A DNA stretch of 64,000 bases from Paucisalibacillus algeriensis (GCF_000577245.1 NZ_CBYO010000009.1:39092-103091), one strand, 5' to 3'; counted from the first letter of the stretch, positions 25,527 to 34,450 are shown. Numbers and translations: made by a program. The notes: generated by a model not told the origin, from the sequence alone.

Positions 25527-25666
25527 GCATTGTTCCAGCGGTGTTAATAGTAGAAACATTATATTGTGTTTGCGATTGAAAAGAAGAATGAGGTAGTGCT
25601 ATATATACATCATTTAAAATCAAAAGCATAAAAAAGAGACACCATCATGGTGCCCCCAATCCATTA

Positions 25667-27289
25667 TTAATAAGGCTCAGCATCCCGGCCTTTTTTCACA
25701 GCATCATCCACTGCTTCTGCGGCATCTTCTTTGCCTAACGGTCGGAATTCCTCCCCTGCTTCCATCTGCATATCACCCATTTCTTTGGTCTTTGCTGCAA
25801 TACCTTCACGTAAGCGGCGACCATACTCTTCATCTGCTTCTTCGGCTAAGGCGATCATTTTATCTTGGATTCGTTTGTCGCAAATGGATAAATCATTAAC
25901 TAGGTTGTTAATCAACTCGTCCTTTTCCCATTGTTCGAAGCGGCGGTATGTTTCACCTGCTTGCTTTGTATTATCATTTCGGTCAATGGACTCCCTAACA
26001 AGATTTCCTTCTATTTTTGGTGTGTATTCTTTCCCAACTTGCTCGGCCTCTTTTAATCCGCCAAGTATGGATGGTTCATAGTTAATATGTGGATTTTGTC
26101 CAGGTGCTTTATCATTATAGTGACGTAGTTGGCCACCTTCTTGATTCGTAGCAACACGCTTTTTGGCAGCGTTAATAGGTACTTGTAAATAGTTTGCTCC
26201 AACGCGATAGCGCTGTGTATCAGAATATGAGAAAGTTCTTCCTTGTAACATCTTGTCATCAGAGAAATCAAGACCATCTACTAATACACCAGTACCGAAT
26301 GCGGATTGTTCGACTTCCATAAAATAGTTTTCTGGATTTTTATTCAGTACCATTTTTCCGACTGGAAGCCATGGGAATTGGTCTTCAGGCCATAATTTTG
26401 TGTCATCTAATGGATCGAAGTCGAGTTCTGGATGTGGTCCATCCTCCATAATTTGTACAAACAACTCCCATTCCGGGTAATCACCTTTTTCGATTGCTTC
26501 ATATAAATCCTGTGTGGCGTGATTAACACTTTTCGCTTGAATTTCTGATGCTTCTTTGACTGTTAAGTTCTTAATTCCTTGTTTTGGTTCCCAATGATAT
26601 TTAACTAGAACGGCTTTCCCCTCACTATTTACCCATTTATAGGTGTTCACTCCTGATCCTTGCATCATGCGATAATTCGCTGGAATACCCCATGGGGAGT
26701 AAACAAAGGTTACCATATGGAAGGATTCCGGTGAATTCGAACAAAAGTCAAAAAAACGTTCGGGATCTTGCATGTTCGTTACAGGGTCTGCTCGGAAAGC
26801 GTGAATCATGTCTGGGAACTTCATGGCATCGCGAATAAAGAAGATTTTTAAATTGTTTCCTACTAGATCCCAGTTACCATCCTCTGTATAAAATTTAATT
26901 GCGAAGCCACGAGGGTCACGGGCTGTTTCGGGGGAATCAAGTCCTCCCACAACGGTTGAAAAACGAACAAATACAGGAGTTTGTTTTCCTTTTCCGTTGA
27001 AAACCTTTGCCCTTGTATATTTGGAAGCAGGCTCATCACCTACTGTCCCATATGTTTCAAAGTACCCGTGTGCACCAGCCCCCCTTGCATGTACAATTCG
27101 CTCTGGAACTTTTTCCCGATCAAAGTGACTGATCTTCTCAATGAAATCGTAGTTTTCTAATGTAGCTGGCCCGCGGTTACCAACCGTTCTTATGTTTTGG
27201 TTGTTTGTTACGGGATGACCTTGTCTCGTTGTAAGTGTGTCTTCATTCTCAATATTCGTTTCTGGAATATCATTTGGATTATTAACCAT
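25667..27289 (-). CDS. Heme catalase (KatX/KatA-like)
   Basis: The active-site segment [14 protein letters not shown] carries the distal His, RFSTVVGG follows, and the proximal heme-ligand Tyr is in [15 protein letters not shown]. At 540 residues it belongs with the monofunctional small-subunit catalases and is close in length to KatX-type Bacillus enzymes. The start is set at 27289 (MVNNPND), after GAAAGTGAG; the upstream in-frame ATG at 27340 has no site. It removes hydrogen peroxide in the cytoplasm. It has its own promoter region; whether control is by PerR or a sporulation sigma factor cannot be told. Confidence 0.93.
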   Translation of the reverse strand: MVNNPNDIPETNIENEDTLTTRQGHPVTNNQNIRTVGNRGPATLENYDFIEKISHFDREKVPERIVHARGAGAHGYFETYGTVGDEPASKYTRAKVFNGKGKQTPVFVRFSTVVGGLDSPETARDPRGFAIKFYTEDGNWDLVGNNLKIFFIRDAMKFPDMIHAFRADPVTNMQDPERFFDFCSNSPESFHMVTFVYSPWGIPANYRMMQGSGVNTYKWVNSEGKAVLVKYHWEPKQGIKNLTVKEASEIQAKSVNHATQDLYEAIEKGDYPEWELFVQIMEDGPHPELDFDPLDDTKLWPEDQFPWLPVGKMVLNKNPENYFMEVEQSAFGTGVLVDGLDFSDDKMLQGRTFSYSDTQRYRVGANYLQVPINAAKKRVATNQEGGQLRHYNDKAPGQNPHINYEPSILGGLKEAEQVGKEYTPKIEGNLVRESIDRNDNTKQAGETYRRFEQWEKDELINNLVNDLSICDKRIQDKMIALAEEADEEYGRRLREGIAAKTKEMGDMQMEAGEEFRPLGKEDAAEAVDDAVKKGRDAEPY

Positions 27290-27460
27290 ATTTCTCACTT
27301 CTTTCTTATGTACTTGAATCACAGTATCTATACTTACCATATCAACATAAAATTAACCTGATTTTTAGGAAGGATTTTACAAATAACAAAAGTAGTTGAA
27401 GGTAGAAACATAAAAGGATATTCTATGCTTAGAGATTAGATTTTTGAGAGGGTGTTTTGG

Positions 27461-27901
27461 GTGGGGAAAGTAATTGTTGCAGGTAAAGAACAGGTTGATG
27501 ATCTTATCAAACTAGCGATGAAAGTTTACACAGGTAGTACGTACGATGGATTACAACAAGAATTTCATGATATGTTTCAAACTGATAAACATAGGTTTCT
27601 GTTATATTTAGTAAAAGAAAAACCAATAGCATTCATGCACCTGTCTATTCGAGTAGATTATGTGCAAGGCTGTGAATCTAGCCCTACAGGATATTTAGAG
27701 GGGGTATATGTAGATCCAGATTATCGAAAAAAGGGAATATCAACAGCATTGTTTAATGAAGGGAAAAAGTGGTTATTAGAAAAGGGCTGTAAACAGATAG
27801 GGTCGGATATGGAAGAAGGTAATCATACCAGCTATTCCTTCCATATGAGTGTCGGATTTAAAGAAGCGGGACGTCTTGTCACGTTTATTCAAGACCTATA
27901 G
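27461..27901 (+). CDS. GNAT acetyltransferase resembling aminoglycoside 6'-N-acetyltransferases
   Basis: The 146-residue protein contains LSIRVDYVQGCESSPTGYLE, then VYVDPDYRKKGISTAL and SVGFKEAGRLVTF. Recalled AAC(6')-I proteins share the order SIRxDYVxGCxSSP, LEGIxVxPxxRxxG and ALGFEEtxRvixf, so the resemblance goes beyond the generic GNAT fold. The GTG at 27461 is about 8 bases from GAGAGG. Actual aminoglycoside activity is not shown, as chromosomal relatives can have other acceptors. It is monocistronic. Confidence 0.78.
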   Translation: MGKVIVAGKEQVDDLIKLAMKVYTGSTYDGLQQEFHDMFQTDKHRFLLYLVKEKPIAFMHLSIRVDYVQGCESSPTGYLEGVYVDPDYRKKGISTALFNEGKKWLLEKGCKQIGSDMEEGNHTSYSFHMSVGFKEAGRLVTFIQDL

Positions 27902-28010
27902 TAAGTAATGTGTTAAAAATACCACATAACTATTCTATATATATTAGTATCAGGTGCTATTACTTTGTGGTAAAATTAAGGTAGTGTTTATGAAGAAGTG
28001 AGGAGTATAC

Positions 28011-28598
28011 ATGTATAAATTTGCAGCAACAGTAGTAAAGGGCTTTCTAAGCCTTTTTGGAAGAATAAAAGTTTATCAAAAAGATAATTTACCAACGTCA
28101 GGCAGTTATGTTATTGCGTGTACCCATACAGGCTTTGTTGATATTCTATGGTTAGGTATAGCCACTTTACCAACAGAAATTCATTATATGGCGAAAAAAG
28201 AACTGTTTGAGACGAAGTTATTGAAATGGCTAATGGAAAGCTTACATGCTTTCCCTGTAGATCGGGACAATCCGGGACCTAGTGCAATTAAAACACCAAG
28301 AAAGCTTTTAAAGCAAGGGAAGGTTGTTGGAATCTTCCCGAGTGGAACACGTTCTAGTGAGGGTGCTCCTCTTAAACGTGGTGCTGTAACAATTGCAGCA
28401 CATGCAGAAGTTCCAATTGTACCAGCTGCCTATGTAGGTCCGAATAATTTTAAAGATTTATTTAAACGAATTAAACCAAGATTAATTTATGGAGAACCGA
28501 TTTATCTTCCGGAAGGTCTTTCTAAAAAGGAAGGTATGGATGTTTTAATGGAGCAGTTGGATAAGAAAATGAATGCATTGCAAAATAGTATTAAATAA
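28011..28598 (+). CDS. plsC: 1-acyl-sn-glycerol-3-phosphate acyltransferase
   Basis: The 195-residue protein carries the catalytic HTGFVD motif (His39, Asp44) and the FPSGTRS motif (about residues 111-117) that binds the glycerophosphate. The N-terminal 20 residues are hydrophobic and likely anchor it to the membrane. It acylates lysophosphatidate to phosphatidate in phospholipid synthesis. AGGAGTATAC precedes the ATG. Bacillaceae often have more than one PlsC, so it may be a paralogue. Confidence 0.9.
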   Translation: MYKFAATVVKGFLSLFGRIKVYQKDNLPTSGSYVIACTHTGFVDILWLGIATLPTEIHYMAKKELFETKLLKWLMESLHAFPVDRDNPGPSAIKTPRKLLKQGKVVGIFPSGTRSSEGAPLKRGAVTIAAHAEVPIVPAAYVGPNNFKDLFKRIKPRLIYGEPIYLPEGLSKKEGMDVLMEQLDKKMNALQNSIK

Positions 28599-28600
28599 AA

Positions 28601-28638
28601 AAAACCTTCACAGTCTTTACAAGCTGTGAAGGTTTTTT
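28601..28638. terminator. Bidirectional intrinsic terminator
   Basis: AAAACCTTCACAG (28601-28613) and CTGTGAAGGTTTT (28624-28636) form a 13-bp stem between the converging plsC and queT genes. Confidence 0.9.
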
Positions 28639-28639
28639 A

Positions 28640-29125
28640 TTATATCATTTTATTAAAGTCTAAACGTTTATTAAGAGCATAAATAATCGGTATACCAATC
28701 GCTAATACTGCCAGTTCCCCAGCTGCTGTAGTTAACCATGTAAATAAGAATGGTAGCTCTAATGCTAAGTTAAGTTCAAATGCGATAATAAACATATTGA
28801 ACGTAAACACTAGTGTATTTGCTACTAGTAAAACCATTATGTTCTTAATGTATTTACTTAAAAGAACAATAATACTAAGTGATATTGCAGAATGTGCAAC
28901 ACCGAATACTAGGTCATACCAGCCTAGTGGTGAGAACAATAGGTTGTATAGAAAAACACCTATTACAATACCAAAGAAAAATTTCTTATTGAAAACAATA
29001 AGATGGTTAAATACTTCGGAAATACGGAACTGTACGTTCGTAAATCCAAATGGAACGATGAGTGCTGATACAGCAATGTACAACGCTGCAATCAACGCAT
29101 TCACCACTAATGTTCTTGCTTTCAT
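28640..29125 (-). CDS. queT: Queuosine precursor transporter QueT
   Basis: The 161-residue membrane protein has five to six helices. It contains VPFGFTNVQFRISEVFNHL near the N-terminus, a hallmark of QueT S-components of ECF transporters. The start is at 29125, directly after the ribosome site embedded in a preQ1-I riboswitch; the longer in-frame extension is riboswitch sequence. QueT captures preQ0/preQ1 or queuine and works with the general ECF module encoded elsewhere. Confidence 0.93.
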   Translation of the reverse strand: MKARTLVVNALIAALYIAVSALIVPFGFTNVQFRISEVFNHLIVFNKKFFFGIVIGVFLYNLLFSPLGWYDLVFGVAHSAISLSIIVLLSKYIKNIMVLLVANTLVFTFNMFIIAFELNLALELPFLFTWLTTAAGELAVLAIGIPIIYALNKRLDFNKMI

Positions 29126-29136
29126 ATTAATCTCTC

Positions 29137-29174
29137 CCTTAGTTTTTTTACGTGGGATGGTTTCGAACCACGTC
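29137..29174 (-). promoter_or_regulatory. preQ1-I riboswitch controlling queT translation
   Basis: Reading the minus strand from 29174, the P1 stem ACGTGG/CCACGT encloses a loop with the conserved CC. It is followed by the A-rich tail AAAAAAACTAAGG that makes the H-type pseudoknot of class I preQ1 aptamers. The final AAGGGAG is also the ribosome site 5-10 bases before the queT ATG, so ligand binding would hide it and lower translation. Confidence 0.9.
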
Positions 29175-29312
29175 TTGCAAGCAACTAATCTAGTATAGTA
29201 CAGATTTTTGAAAATAGAAAGAGGTATTTTCTCTCCTTTAGATACTATAGCTTTTGACAAATATTATAACCAAATACGTAGACAATATTTGTAACAAGTA
29301 GCTCATTCTTTC

Positions 29313-29352
29313 TTGACAAATAGCACAGGTGAAATTATACTTACGTTAAGTA
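29313..29352 (+). promoter_or_regulatory. catE promoter with CatR/YodB-type operator
   Basis: TTGACA (29313-29318) and TATACT (29336-29341) are 17 bases apart, a near-consensus promoter. TACTT-ACGTT-AAGTA (29338-29352), overlapping the -10 box, fits the TACT-N7-AGTA site recalled for the HxlR-family repressors CatR and YodB, which control catE in B. subtilis. No HxlR gene is in the window. Confidence 0.75.
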
Positions 29353-29397
29353 ACTGAGTGAAAAATAGTAACAAATTATTATAGAGGAGTTAATTAA

Positions 29398-30261
29398 ATG
29401 GAAAAGAAATTCTTTCAAAAACCTACAACATATATTGGGCAAGTAAATATAAATGTAAATAATTTAAAGAACTCATTAGATTTTTATCAAAGAGTATTTG
29501 GGTTTCAAATTTTAGAACAATCAGAGCGAAGGGTAGCTCTATCTGCTGATGGTGTTCAACCGTTACTTATCTTGGAACAACCTGAGAATGTTGAACCTAA
29601 AAGAGGTAGGACCACAGGACTTTATCATTTTGCAATTTTACTACCTAGACGTGCAGACTTAGCAAATTTCCTACAGCATTTAGTTCAAACAGAAGGGCAA
29701 ACTTTGCGTTTAGGAGCATCAGATCACTATGTAAGTGAAGCACTATACTTCGATGATCCAGATGGCAATGGAATTGAGGTAGCAGCTGATAAACCATCAA
29801 CTAGTTGGAACTGGAATAAGGGTACTGTCGATATGGCAACCGTTGCACTAGATGCTAATGGTCTATTAGCTGAAAGTGATAAAGTATGGGATGGATTACC
29901 AAAAGACACGGTAATGGGTCATATTCACTTGCATGTTGCTGATTTAGAAGCGACGGAAAACTTCTATGTCAATGGGCTTGGATTTGATATTGTAACAAGA
30001 TATCCTGGAGCATTATTTGCTTCCACTGGTGGCTATCATCACCATTTAGGATTAAATGTATGGAATGGTGTTGGTGCACCTGCACCTGCTGAAAATAGTG
30101 TCGGCTTAAACTGGTTTACATTAGTGATGGCTGATGAAGAGGCTAGACAGAATAAAATTGAAAGTCTTCGCAAAGTTGGAGCAGAGGTTGTGGCAGAAAG
30201 TGATTTCTTCGTTGTGAATGATCCTGCTGGGAATACCATTCAACTTAGAGTAAGCGAATAA
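29398..30261 (+). CDS. catE: Catechol-2,3-dioxygenase, CatE-like (VOC family)
   Basis: The 287-residue protein has two VOC modules. Segments such as GLYHFAILLPRRADL, ALYFDDPDGNGIE, GHIHLHVADLEATENFY and GGYHHHLGLN match recalled B. subtilis CatE. His175 (HLHV), His in GGYHHH and the C-terminal Glu region are the expected Fe(II) ligands. It opens catechol rings and protects against catechol and quinone stress. It has its own strong promoter with an HxlR-type operator. A decayed oxidoreductase gene follows. Confidence 0.9.
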   Translation: MEKKFFQKPTTYIGQVNINVNNLKNSLDFYQRVFGFQILEQSERRVALSADGVQPLLILEQPENVEPKRGRTTGLYHFAILLPRRADLANFLQHLVQTEGQTLRLGASDHYVSEALYFDDPDGNGIEVAADKPSTSWNWNKGTVDMATVALDANGLLAESDKVWDGLPKDTVMGHIHLHVADLEATENFYVNGLGFDIVTRYPGALFASTGGYHHHLGLNVWNGVGAPAPAENSVGLNWFTLVMADEEARQNKIESLRKVGAEVVAESDFFVVNDPAGNTIQLRVSE

Positions 30262-30348
30262 TGGATTGTTGGGGGACATCAATGGATACACAACAGATAA
30301 TCAACCACTATAATAGGTGGTGCTCACTAACGTTTTCTACCATAAATT

Positions 30349-30594
30349 GATGCCTATCGTGAAGCTTTTGAACTAATGACAGGTCCTGAAATTGTTATGT
30401 TTATCGGTATTCAACAAGAAATTGAAGGTTCTACATTAATATAAATATGAACTTCATTGCCATACCCGTTTTATGTTGCAAACAGATATCGGTGGGGTGC
30501 AATTTAAGAATATTGCTAATACAATTGAATACTCGCAACAGAGGTTGCACCAGTTCTACCAAGAGAGACAAGTAAATATATAGTTGGGATATAA
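30349..30594 (+). pseudogene. Decayed LLM-class flavin-dependent oxidoreductase fragments
   Basis: Two fragments resemble the C-terminal part of luciferase-like (LLM) flavin oxidoreductases. The first, 30349-30444, reads DAYREAFELMTGPEIVMFIG before a stop. The second, from 30476, reads LQTDIGGVQFKNIANTIEY and needs a one-base shift near 30530 to continue into EVAPVLPRETSKYIVGI and TAA at 30594. No intact start exists. It lies between catE and mhqD. Identification is by eye from short stretches. Confidence 0.45.
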
Positions 30595-30597
30595 CAT

Positions 30598-30637
30598 AAA
30601 CATGAGGTCTACAGATTAAAGTGTAGACCTCATGTTT
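30598..30637. terminator. Bidirectional intrinsic terminator
   Basis: AACATGAGGTCTACA (ending 30613) and TGTAGACCTCATGTT (starting 30622) form a 15-bp stem, abutting the mhqD stop codon on the minus strand. Confidence 0.9.
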
Positions 30638-31240
30638 TTATAAACTTTGATACCACGCAGCCGAAGCTCTTACCTCGCTAATGGTTAACTGATGACCTTT
30701 GTCTTCCCAATGAATCACAACGCTAGCACCAGCAGCCTCCAGTAATTCCTTCAAATCCTCTGATTCGTATGAAGGACAAATTGGATCGTTTGTTCCAGCT
30801 GAAATAAATGCGTGTTTACCTGATAAATCTGGTAATTCAATTCCTCTTCTAGGTACCATTGGATGGTGAAGGCTTGCTCCTTTTAATGCATTTTGATAGT
30901 GGAACAATAGGCTTGCAGCAATGTTTGCACCATTTGAATAGCCGACAGCAACAATATTATCGCGATCAAACGCATATTTCTCTGCTGCTTCATCCAAGAA
31001 TTCATGTAACTCCTTTGTACGGAAGATTAAATCCTCTTCATCGAATACACCTTCTGCCAGGCGTTTAAAGAACCGTGGCATTCCATTTTCTAAAACATTT
31101 CCTCGTACACTAAGAATATTTGCCTCTTTATCAATGATTTCTGCAAGTGGTAGTAGGTCCTGTTCTGTTCCTCCTGTGCCATGAAGTAATAATAAAGTTG
31201 GTTTATCGGGATTAGTTCCTTTTTGGAAAATATGTCTCAT
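30638..31240 (-). CDS. mhqD: Alpha/beta hydrolase, MhqD-like carboxylesterase
   Basis: The 200-residue hydrolase has the oxyanion segment LLLHGTGG, the nucleophile elbow GYSNGA and a C-terminal catalytic His in DKGHQLT, with Asp in GTNDPICPS. Length and order match the phospholipase/carboxylesterase group that includes B. subtilis MhqD, a member of the MhqR quinone-stress regulon. Its location beside a MarR regulator and catE supports that role. The exact ester substrate is unknown. Confidence 0.85.
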   Translation of the reverse strand: MRHIFQKGTNPDKPTLLLLHGTGGTEQDLLPLAEIIDKEANILSVRGNVLENGMPRFFKRLAEGVFDEEDLIFRTKELHEFLDEAAEKYAFDRDNIVAVGYSNGANIAASLLFHYQNALKGASLHHPMVPRRGIELPDLSGKHAFISAGTNDPICPSYESEDLKELLEAAGASVVIHWEDKGHQLTISEVRASAAWYQSL

Positions 31241-31339
31241 ATTATTAGTCCTCCCTTTTTTGATGTTATTTGATTCTGTTTATCTGAGTTAATTTTTGTT
31301 TGGAACAGTGTAGCAAGATGGATAATTCCAATTAGCTTC

Positions 31340-31783
31340 TTAATTACCATCCTTGTCCAAAGCCGCTTTTCTTCCTACCTGTTTTAATACATTTACAACT
31401 GTTTCCTTGTCCTCCTCGGAAATACCTTCGAACAATTCTTCGATAACACGTTGGTGTGCAGGGAAAATAGTATCAATAAGCTGTTTCCCTTCGTCTGTAA
31501 TTTGGATATAAACAACACGTCTGTCATCCTTACAATTACTTCTTTCTAATAATCCTTTTTTCTCCAACTTATCAATAACATAGGTGATAGAACCTGTGTT
31601 TATTAATACAGCTTCAGAAACTTCTCTAACTGTAAGTCTTCCTTTATGATAAAGCGCTTCTAAGATTTCAAAATCAGATGTGCGCATTCCGTGGTTACTT
31701 ATGTCATCTTTGATTACCTCTTGAAGGGACTTAGAGGCCTTCATCAGAACGACGAATGCTTTTAGTGAAAGATTCTCGCTCAT
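31340..31783 (-). CDS. MarR-family regulator of the quinone-stress cluster
   Basis: The 147-residue winged-helix protein contains VSEAVLINTGSITYVIDKLE (recognition helix) and CKDDRRVVYIQIT (wing). Cys100-like (NCKDDRRV) is positioned where redox-sensing MarR proteins can have a reactive thiol, which is inference. It lies upstream of mhqD on the same strand with a 99-base gap. A TTCAT-TATT-ATGAA dyad upstream suggests autoregulation. It resembles MhqR-type proteins but is not identical to the MarR at 8816. Confidence 0.85.
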   Translation of the reverse strand: MSENLSLKAFVVLMKASKSLQEVIKDDISNHGMRTSDFEILEALYHKGRLTVREVSEAVLINTGSITYVIDKLEKKGLLERSNCKDDRRVVYIQITDEGKQLIDTIFPAHQRVIEELFEGISEEDKETVVNVLKQVGRKAALDKDGN

Positions 31784-31806
31784 TTTAACACCTTCTTATC
31801 ATGAAT

Positions 31807-31820
31807 TTCATTATTATGAA
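31807..31820 (-). promoter_or_regulatory. Candidate MarR operator dyad
   Basis: TTCAT-TATT-ATGAA is a 5-bp inverted repeat 24 bases upstream of the MarR start. The flanking ATGAATT repeats add half-sites. Confidence 0.45.
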
Positions 31821-31915
31821 TTTAAATATCTTTAATTAAGTATATTTTAATGAATTACGGACTACTTGTCAAATGTACTACTACTAGCATTGACAGTTAC
31901 AACAATAATAAGTAA

Positions 31916-31943
31916 ATAAAAAAAGAGGGAAATATTCCCTCTT
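31916..31943 (-). terminator. Intrinsic terminator of the aldo/keto reductase gene
   Basis: On the minus strand AGAGGGAA and TTCCCTCT form an 8-bp stem with a 3-base loop followed by a long T run (plus-strand A run at 31916-31924). It overlaps the stop codon region. Confidence 0.82.
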
Positions 31944-32874
31944 ACGAAAATATCCTGTTAATCAATTCGAATTCATCTTTACTTAGTTGAACTTCTAGTG
32001 TAGATAAGTTTCGGATAACCTGTTCGGGTTTCTTGGCTCCGGGAATTACGCAGTCGATCGCGTCTTGCGCTAGGTAACAAGCTAACACGAGATTAGAAAT
32101 CTCTGTATCCTTTGCAGCTGCAATTTCTCTCAGCTTCTCAACTTTTGCAAGGTTGTGCTCAAAAGCTTCCCCTTGAAAGTGGGGCATCTTGGAACGGAAA
32201 TCATTGAAAGTAGTTTCTTTGGTATACTTTCCAGCGAGTAGACCGGATGCAAATGGGAAGTATGGTACAAAGGAAATACTATGTTCTAGGGTGTAAGGGA
32301 AATAGTCTTGTTCTGCTTGGCGATTTAATAGATTATAATGTCCTTGTAATACATCAACATACCCATCTTGGTTGGCTTCTTTCAGTTGTTCTGGTGAAAA
32401 GTTAGATACACCAATTGCTCGGATTTTCCCAGCATCCTTTAATTCTTTTAAAGCACCAACTGCTTCATATTTCGGTGTGTTTTCATCAGGGTAGTGTATA
32501 TAGAATAAATCAATATAGTCTGTTTGAAGTCTTTTTAGGCTTGCTTCAACGGTTTCGCGTAGATATTCTGGGGAGTTATCGATCATTTTTTCACCATCAA
32601 CAAACTTTTGCGTTCCTTTCGTAGCGATAATAAGGTCGTGGCGTTTCCCCATTTCCTTTACTACTTCACCGATAATTTCCTCGGAACGCCCCATGCCGTA
32701 TGTAAATGCCGTATCAATAAAGTTTAATCCTTCATTTATTGCTGTCTGCAATAAATCCCTATTCGTTTGTTCGTCAATATCCGGGTAAAGATTATGGCCA
32801 CCAATAGCATTTGCTCCTAGACCGATTGGATTCACAACTAAATCTGTTTTACCTATTCGAACTTTATTTAGCAA
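31942..32874 (-). CDS. Aldo/keto reductase
   Basis: The (beta/alpha)8 protein has the AKR catalytic tetrad positions: Asp in FIDTAFTYGMGRSEE, Lys in IATKGTQ, and His in FYIHYPD. The ATKG, GVSNFSPEQL and C-terminal CVIPGAKKPEQV blocks are typical of the AKR family using NADPH. The TTG at 32874 is 8 bases from AGGAGG; ATG 32880 is only 2 bases from it. It may reduce reactive aldehydes or quinones produced in the same stress, which is inferred from its location. Confidence 0.9.
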   Translation of the reverse strand: MLNKVRIGKTDLVVNPIGLGANAIGGHNLYPDIDEQTNRDLLQTAINEGLNFIDTAFTYGMGRSEEIIGEVVKEMGKRHDLIIATKGTQKFVDGEKMIDNSPEYLRETVEASLKRLQTDYIDLFYIHYPDENTPKYEAVGALKELKDAGKIRAIGVSNFSPEQLKEANQDGYVDVLQGHYNLLNRQAEQDYFPYTLEHSISFVPYFPFASGLLAGKYTKETTFNDFRSKMPHFQGEAFEHNLAKVEKLREIAAAKDTEISNLVLACYLAQDAIDCVIPGAKKPEQVIRNLSTLEVQLSKDEFELINRIFS

Positions 32875-32937
32875 TATCATAACCTCCTATAAATAAGTTA
32901 CTTTCATTCTATTGGAAACAGGCGTGTATATACAAGA

Positions 32938-32972
32938 AAAAGGGAACCCCCATCTACTTTGAGATTCCCCTT
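32938..32972 (-). terminator. Intrinsic terminator of fetAB
   Basis: On the minus strand AAAGGGGAA pairs with TTCCCTTT, with one bulge, and is followed by T residues, just after the fetB stop. Confidence 0.7.
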
Positions 32973-32975
32973 TAG

Positions 32976-33731
32976 TTAACTTCTTAGTTTTAAAAACTGC
33001 ATTCGTTGATTAAATAAAGTAGGGTAAGATAAATATCCTAACATAATGCTAGTTACAACTGCTGTAGTTAATAATATAAACAAGATTAAAAGTTGAAATT
33101 GAACGGCTTGTACCGGATCAGCACCAGCAATAATCTGTCCACTCATCATCCCCGGTAACTGAACAAGTCCGATTGTCTTTTGGCTTTCAATCGTTGGAAT
33201 AGTACTCGCTTTAATAGAGGTAATTAATTGTGTATGAATCGCTTGTTTAGGTGTGCCACCTAAGGTTAGGATAAGTTCTGTTTCGTCTTGGAGATTTTCC
33301 ACTTCTGCTGTAAATCGATTTAAAAATAGAATCCCAAGCACCATCGAGTTCCCAATTACCATTCCACTAATTGGAATAATATATTGTGGTGTTGGTGGCA
33401 CAATGTTTAAGCCTAATAAGATACTTTGAGTTAATACTTCAATAAAAATAAATGTAATAACGAGCTTCCAAGTAATCCCTCGAATAGATGTACCTTTTCT
33501 CCGAGCATTTTGTGTTGCTGCTCCAATCATTAATAAGATCATAAGGAGAATAAATATGATGTTATCTGTTTCAAATACATATTGTAAAACATAACCAACT
33601 GCTAGTAACTGAATAATGGAACGAACTGTTGCGATTATGGTATCTTTTTCTAACCCAAGTTTTAATGTCCGAGATAGGATAAGTGGGATTAGAACGAAAA
33701 TTAGAGTTAATGAGAGTGTCAGATAGCTCAT
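32976..33731 (-). CDS. fetB: Iron export ABC transporter permease FetB-like (UPF0014)
   Basis: The 251-residue protein has about seven hydrophobic segments. The UPF0014 blocks RSIIQLLAVGYVLQ, GMVIGNSMVLG, TLGGTPKQAI and TIGLVQLPGMMSGQIIAGADP are all present. With FetA it forms an exporter linked to iron homeostasis and oxidative stress in E. coli; the metal specificity here is inferred by family. Its start overlaps the fetA stop by 4 bases (ATGA). Confidence 0.88.
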   Translation of the reverse strand: MSYLTLSLTLIFVLIPLILSRTLKLGLEKDTIIATVRSIIQLLAVGYVLQYVFETDNIIFILLMILLMIGAATQNARRKGTSIRGITWKLVITFIFIEVLTQSILLGLNIVPPTPQYIIPISGMVIGNSMVLGILFLNRFTAEVENLQDETELILTLGGTPKQAIHTQLITSIKASTIPTIESQKTIGLVQLPGMMSGQIIAGADPVQAVQFQLLILFILLTTAVVTSIMLGYLSYPTLFNQRMQFLKLRS

Positions 33732-34450
33732 TCTACTTCCCCCTTTACAAAATCTTGAACACGTTTATCACGCGGGTTTTTTAATAAGGAACTTTCTCCT
33801 GATTCAATCAGTTCCCCATTCATCATCACCCATGTGAAGTGCCCGATTCTCAATGCCTGTTCTAAATTGTGGGTAATCCAAATCATGGTTGTTCCATATT
33901 TTTCATTAATTTTCTCAATGAGTTCCTCGATATCACGTTGAGATACGCGGTCGAGGGAAGACGTAATTTCATCTAATAATAATACTTCCGGTTTATTCAC
34001 TAAAGTACGAGCTATAGACAGCTTTTGCCTCTGTCCACCTGACAGTTCCTTGGCATTTCTCTCCAAAAATTCCCCTTCTAATCCAACGTCATGCAGTAAT
34101 TCTAACGCAAATTCTATATCAATCTTCTTTCCTTGTAATGTAAGTGGGAGTTCCAGATTTTCTAATACACTTCCTTTTACCATCGTTGCACTTTGAAGGG
34201 CGATGCCGACCTTTCTACGTAGTTCTACCGGATCATACGAATCTATGGATGTTCCTTTAATTAGAATTTCCCCGGAATCTGGAGAACGTAACCCATTACA
34301 TAGCTTGAATAGAGTAGACTTACCAGCACCTGATGGACCGACAAGGGTTGTGATTTTGCCAAATGGGAACGCCCCAGTGATGTTTTTTAATATATGTAGA
34401 CCATCTGCTGAATAATGAACGTTTTGAAATTCGACGGCAGCTTGAATCAT
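33728..34450 (-). CDS. fetA: Iron export ABC transporter ATP-binding protein FetA-like
   Basis: The 240-residue ATPase has Walker A GPSGAGKS, signature LSGGQRQK, Walker B EVLLLDEITSSLD and the switch His in WITHNLEQA. The Ile after DE in Walker B and the TSSLD block are typical of the FetA/YbbL group. The ATG at 34450 follows AAGGAAGTGATAAAC; the longer upstream frame has no site. It forms an operon with fetB. Confidence 0.88.
   Translation of the reverse strand: MIQAAVEFQNVHYSADGLHILKNITGAFPFGKITTLVGPSGAGKSTLFKLCNGLRSPDSGEILIKGTSIDSYDPVELRRKVGIALQSATMVKGSVLENLELPLTLQGKKIDIEFALELLHDVGLEGEFLERNAKELSGGQRQKLSIARTLVNKPEVLLLDEITSSLDRVSQRDIEELIEKINEKYGTTMIWITHNLEQALRIGHFTWVMMNGELIESGESSLLKNPRDKRVQDFVKGEVE

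Noticed and set aside
25632..25656. CACCAT/ATGGTG repeat after the catalase gene as terminator
   Set aside because: The arms are separated by one base, leaving a short effective stem; too weak to call, although T residues follow on the minus strand.
29126..29260. N-terminal 45-residue extension of the queT frame
   Set aside because: The region is the preQ1-I riboswitch and its leader; the ribosome site is directly before the ATG at 29125.
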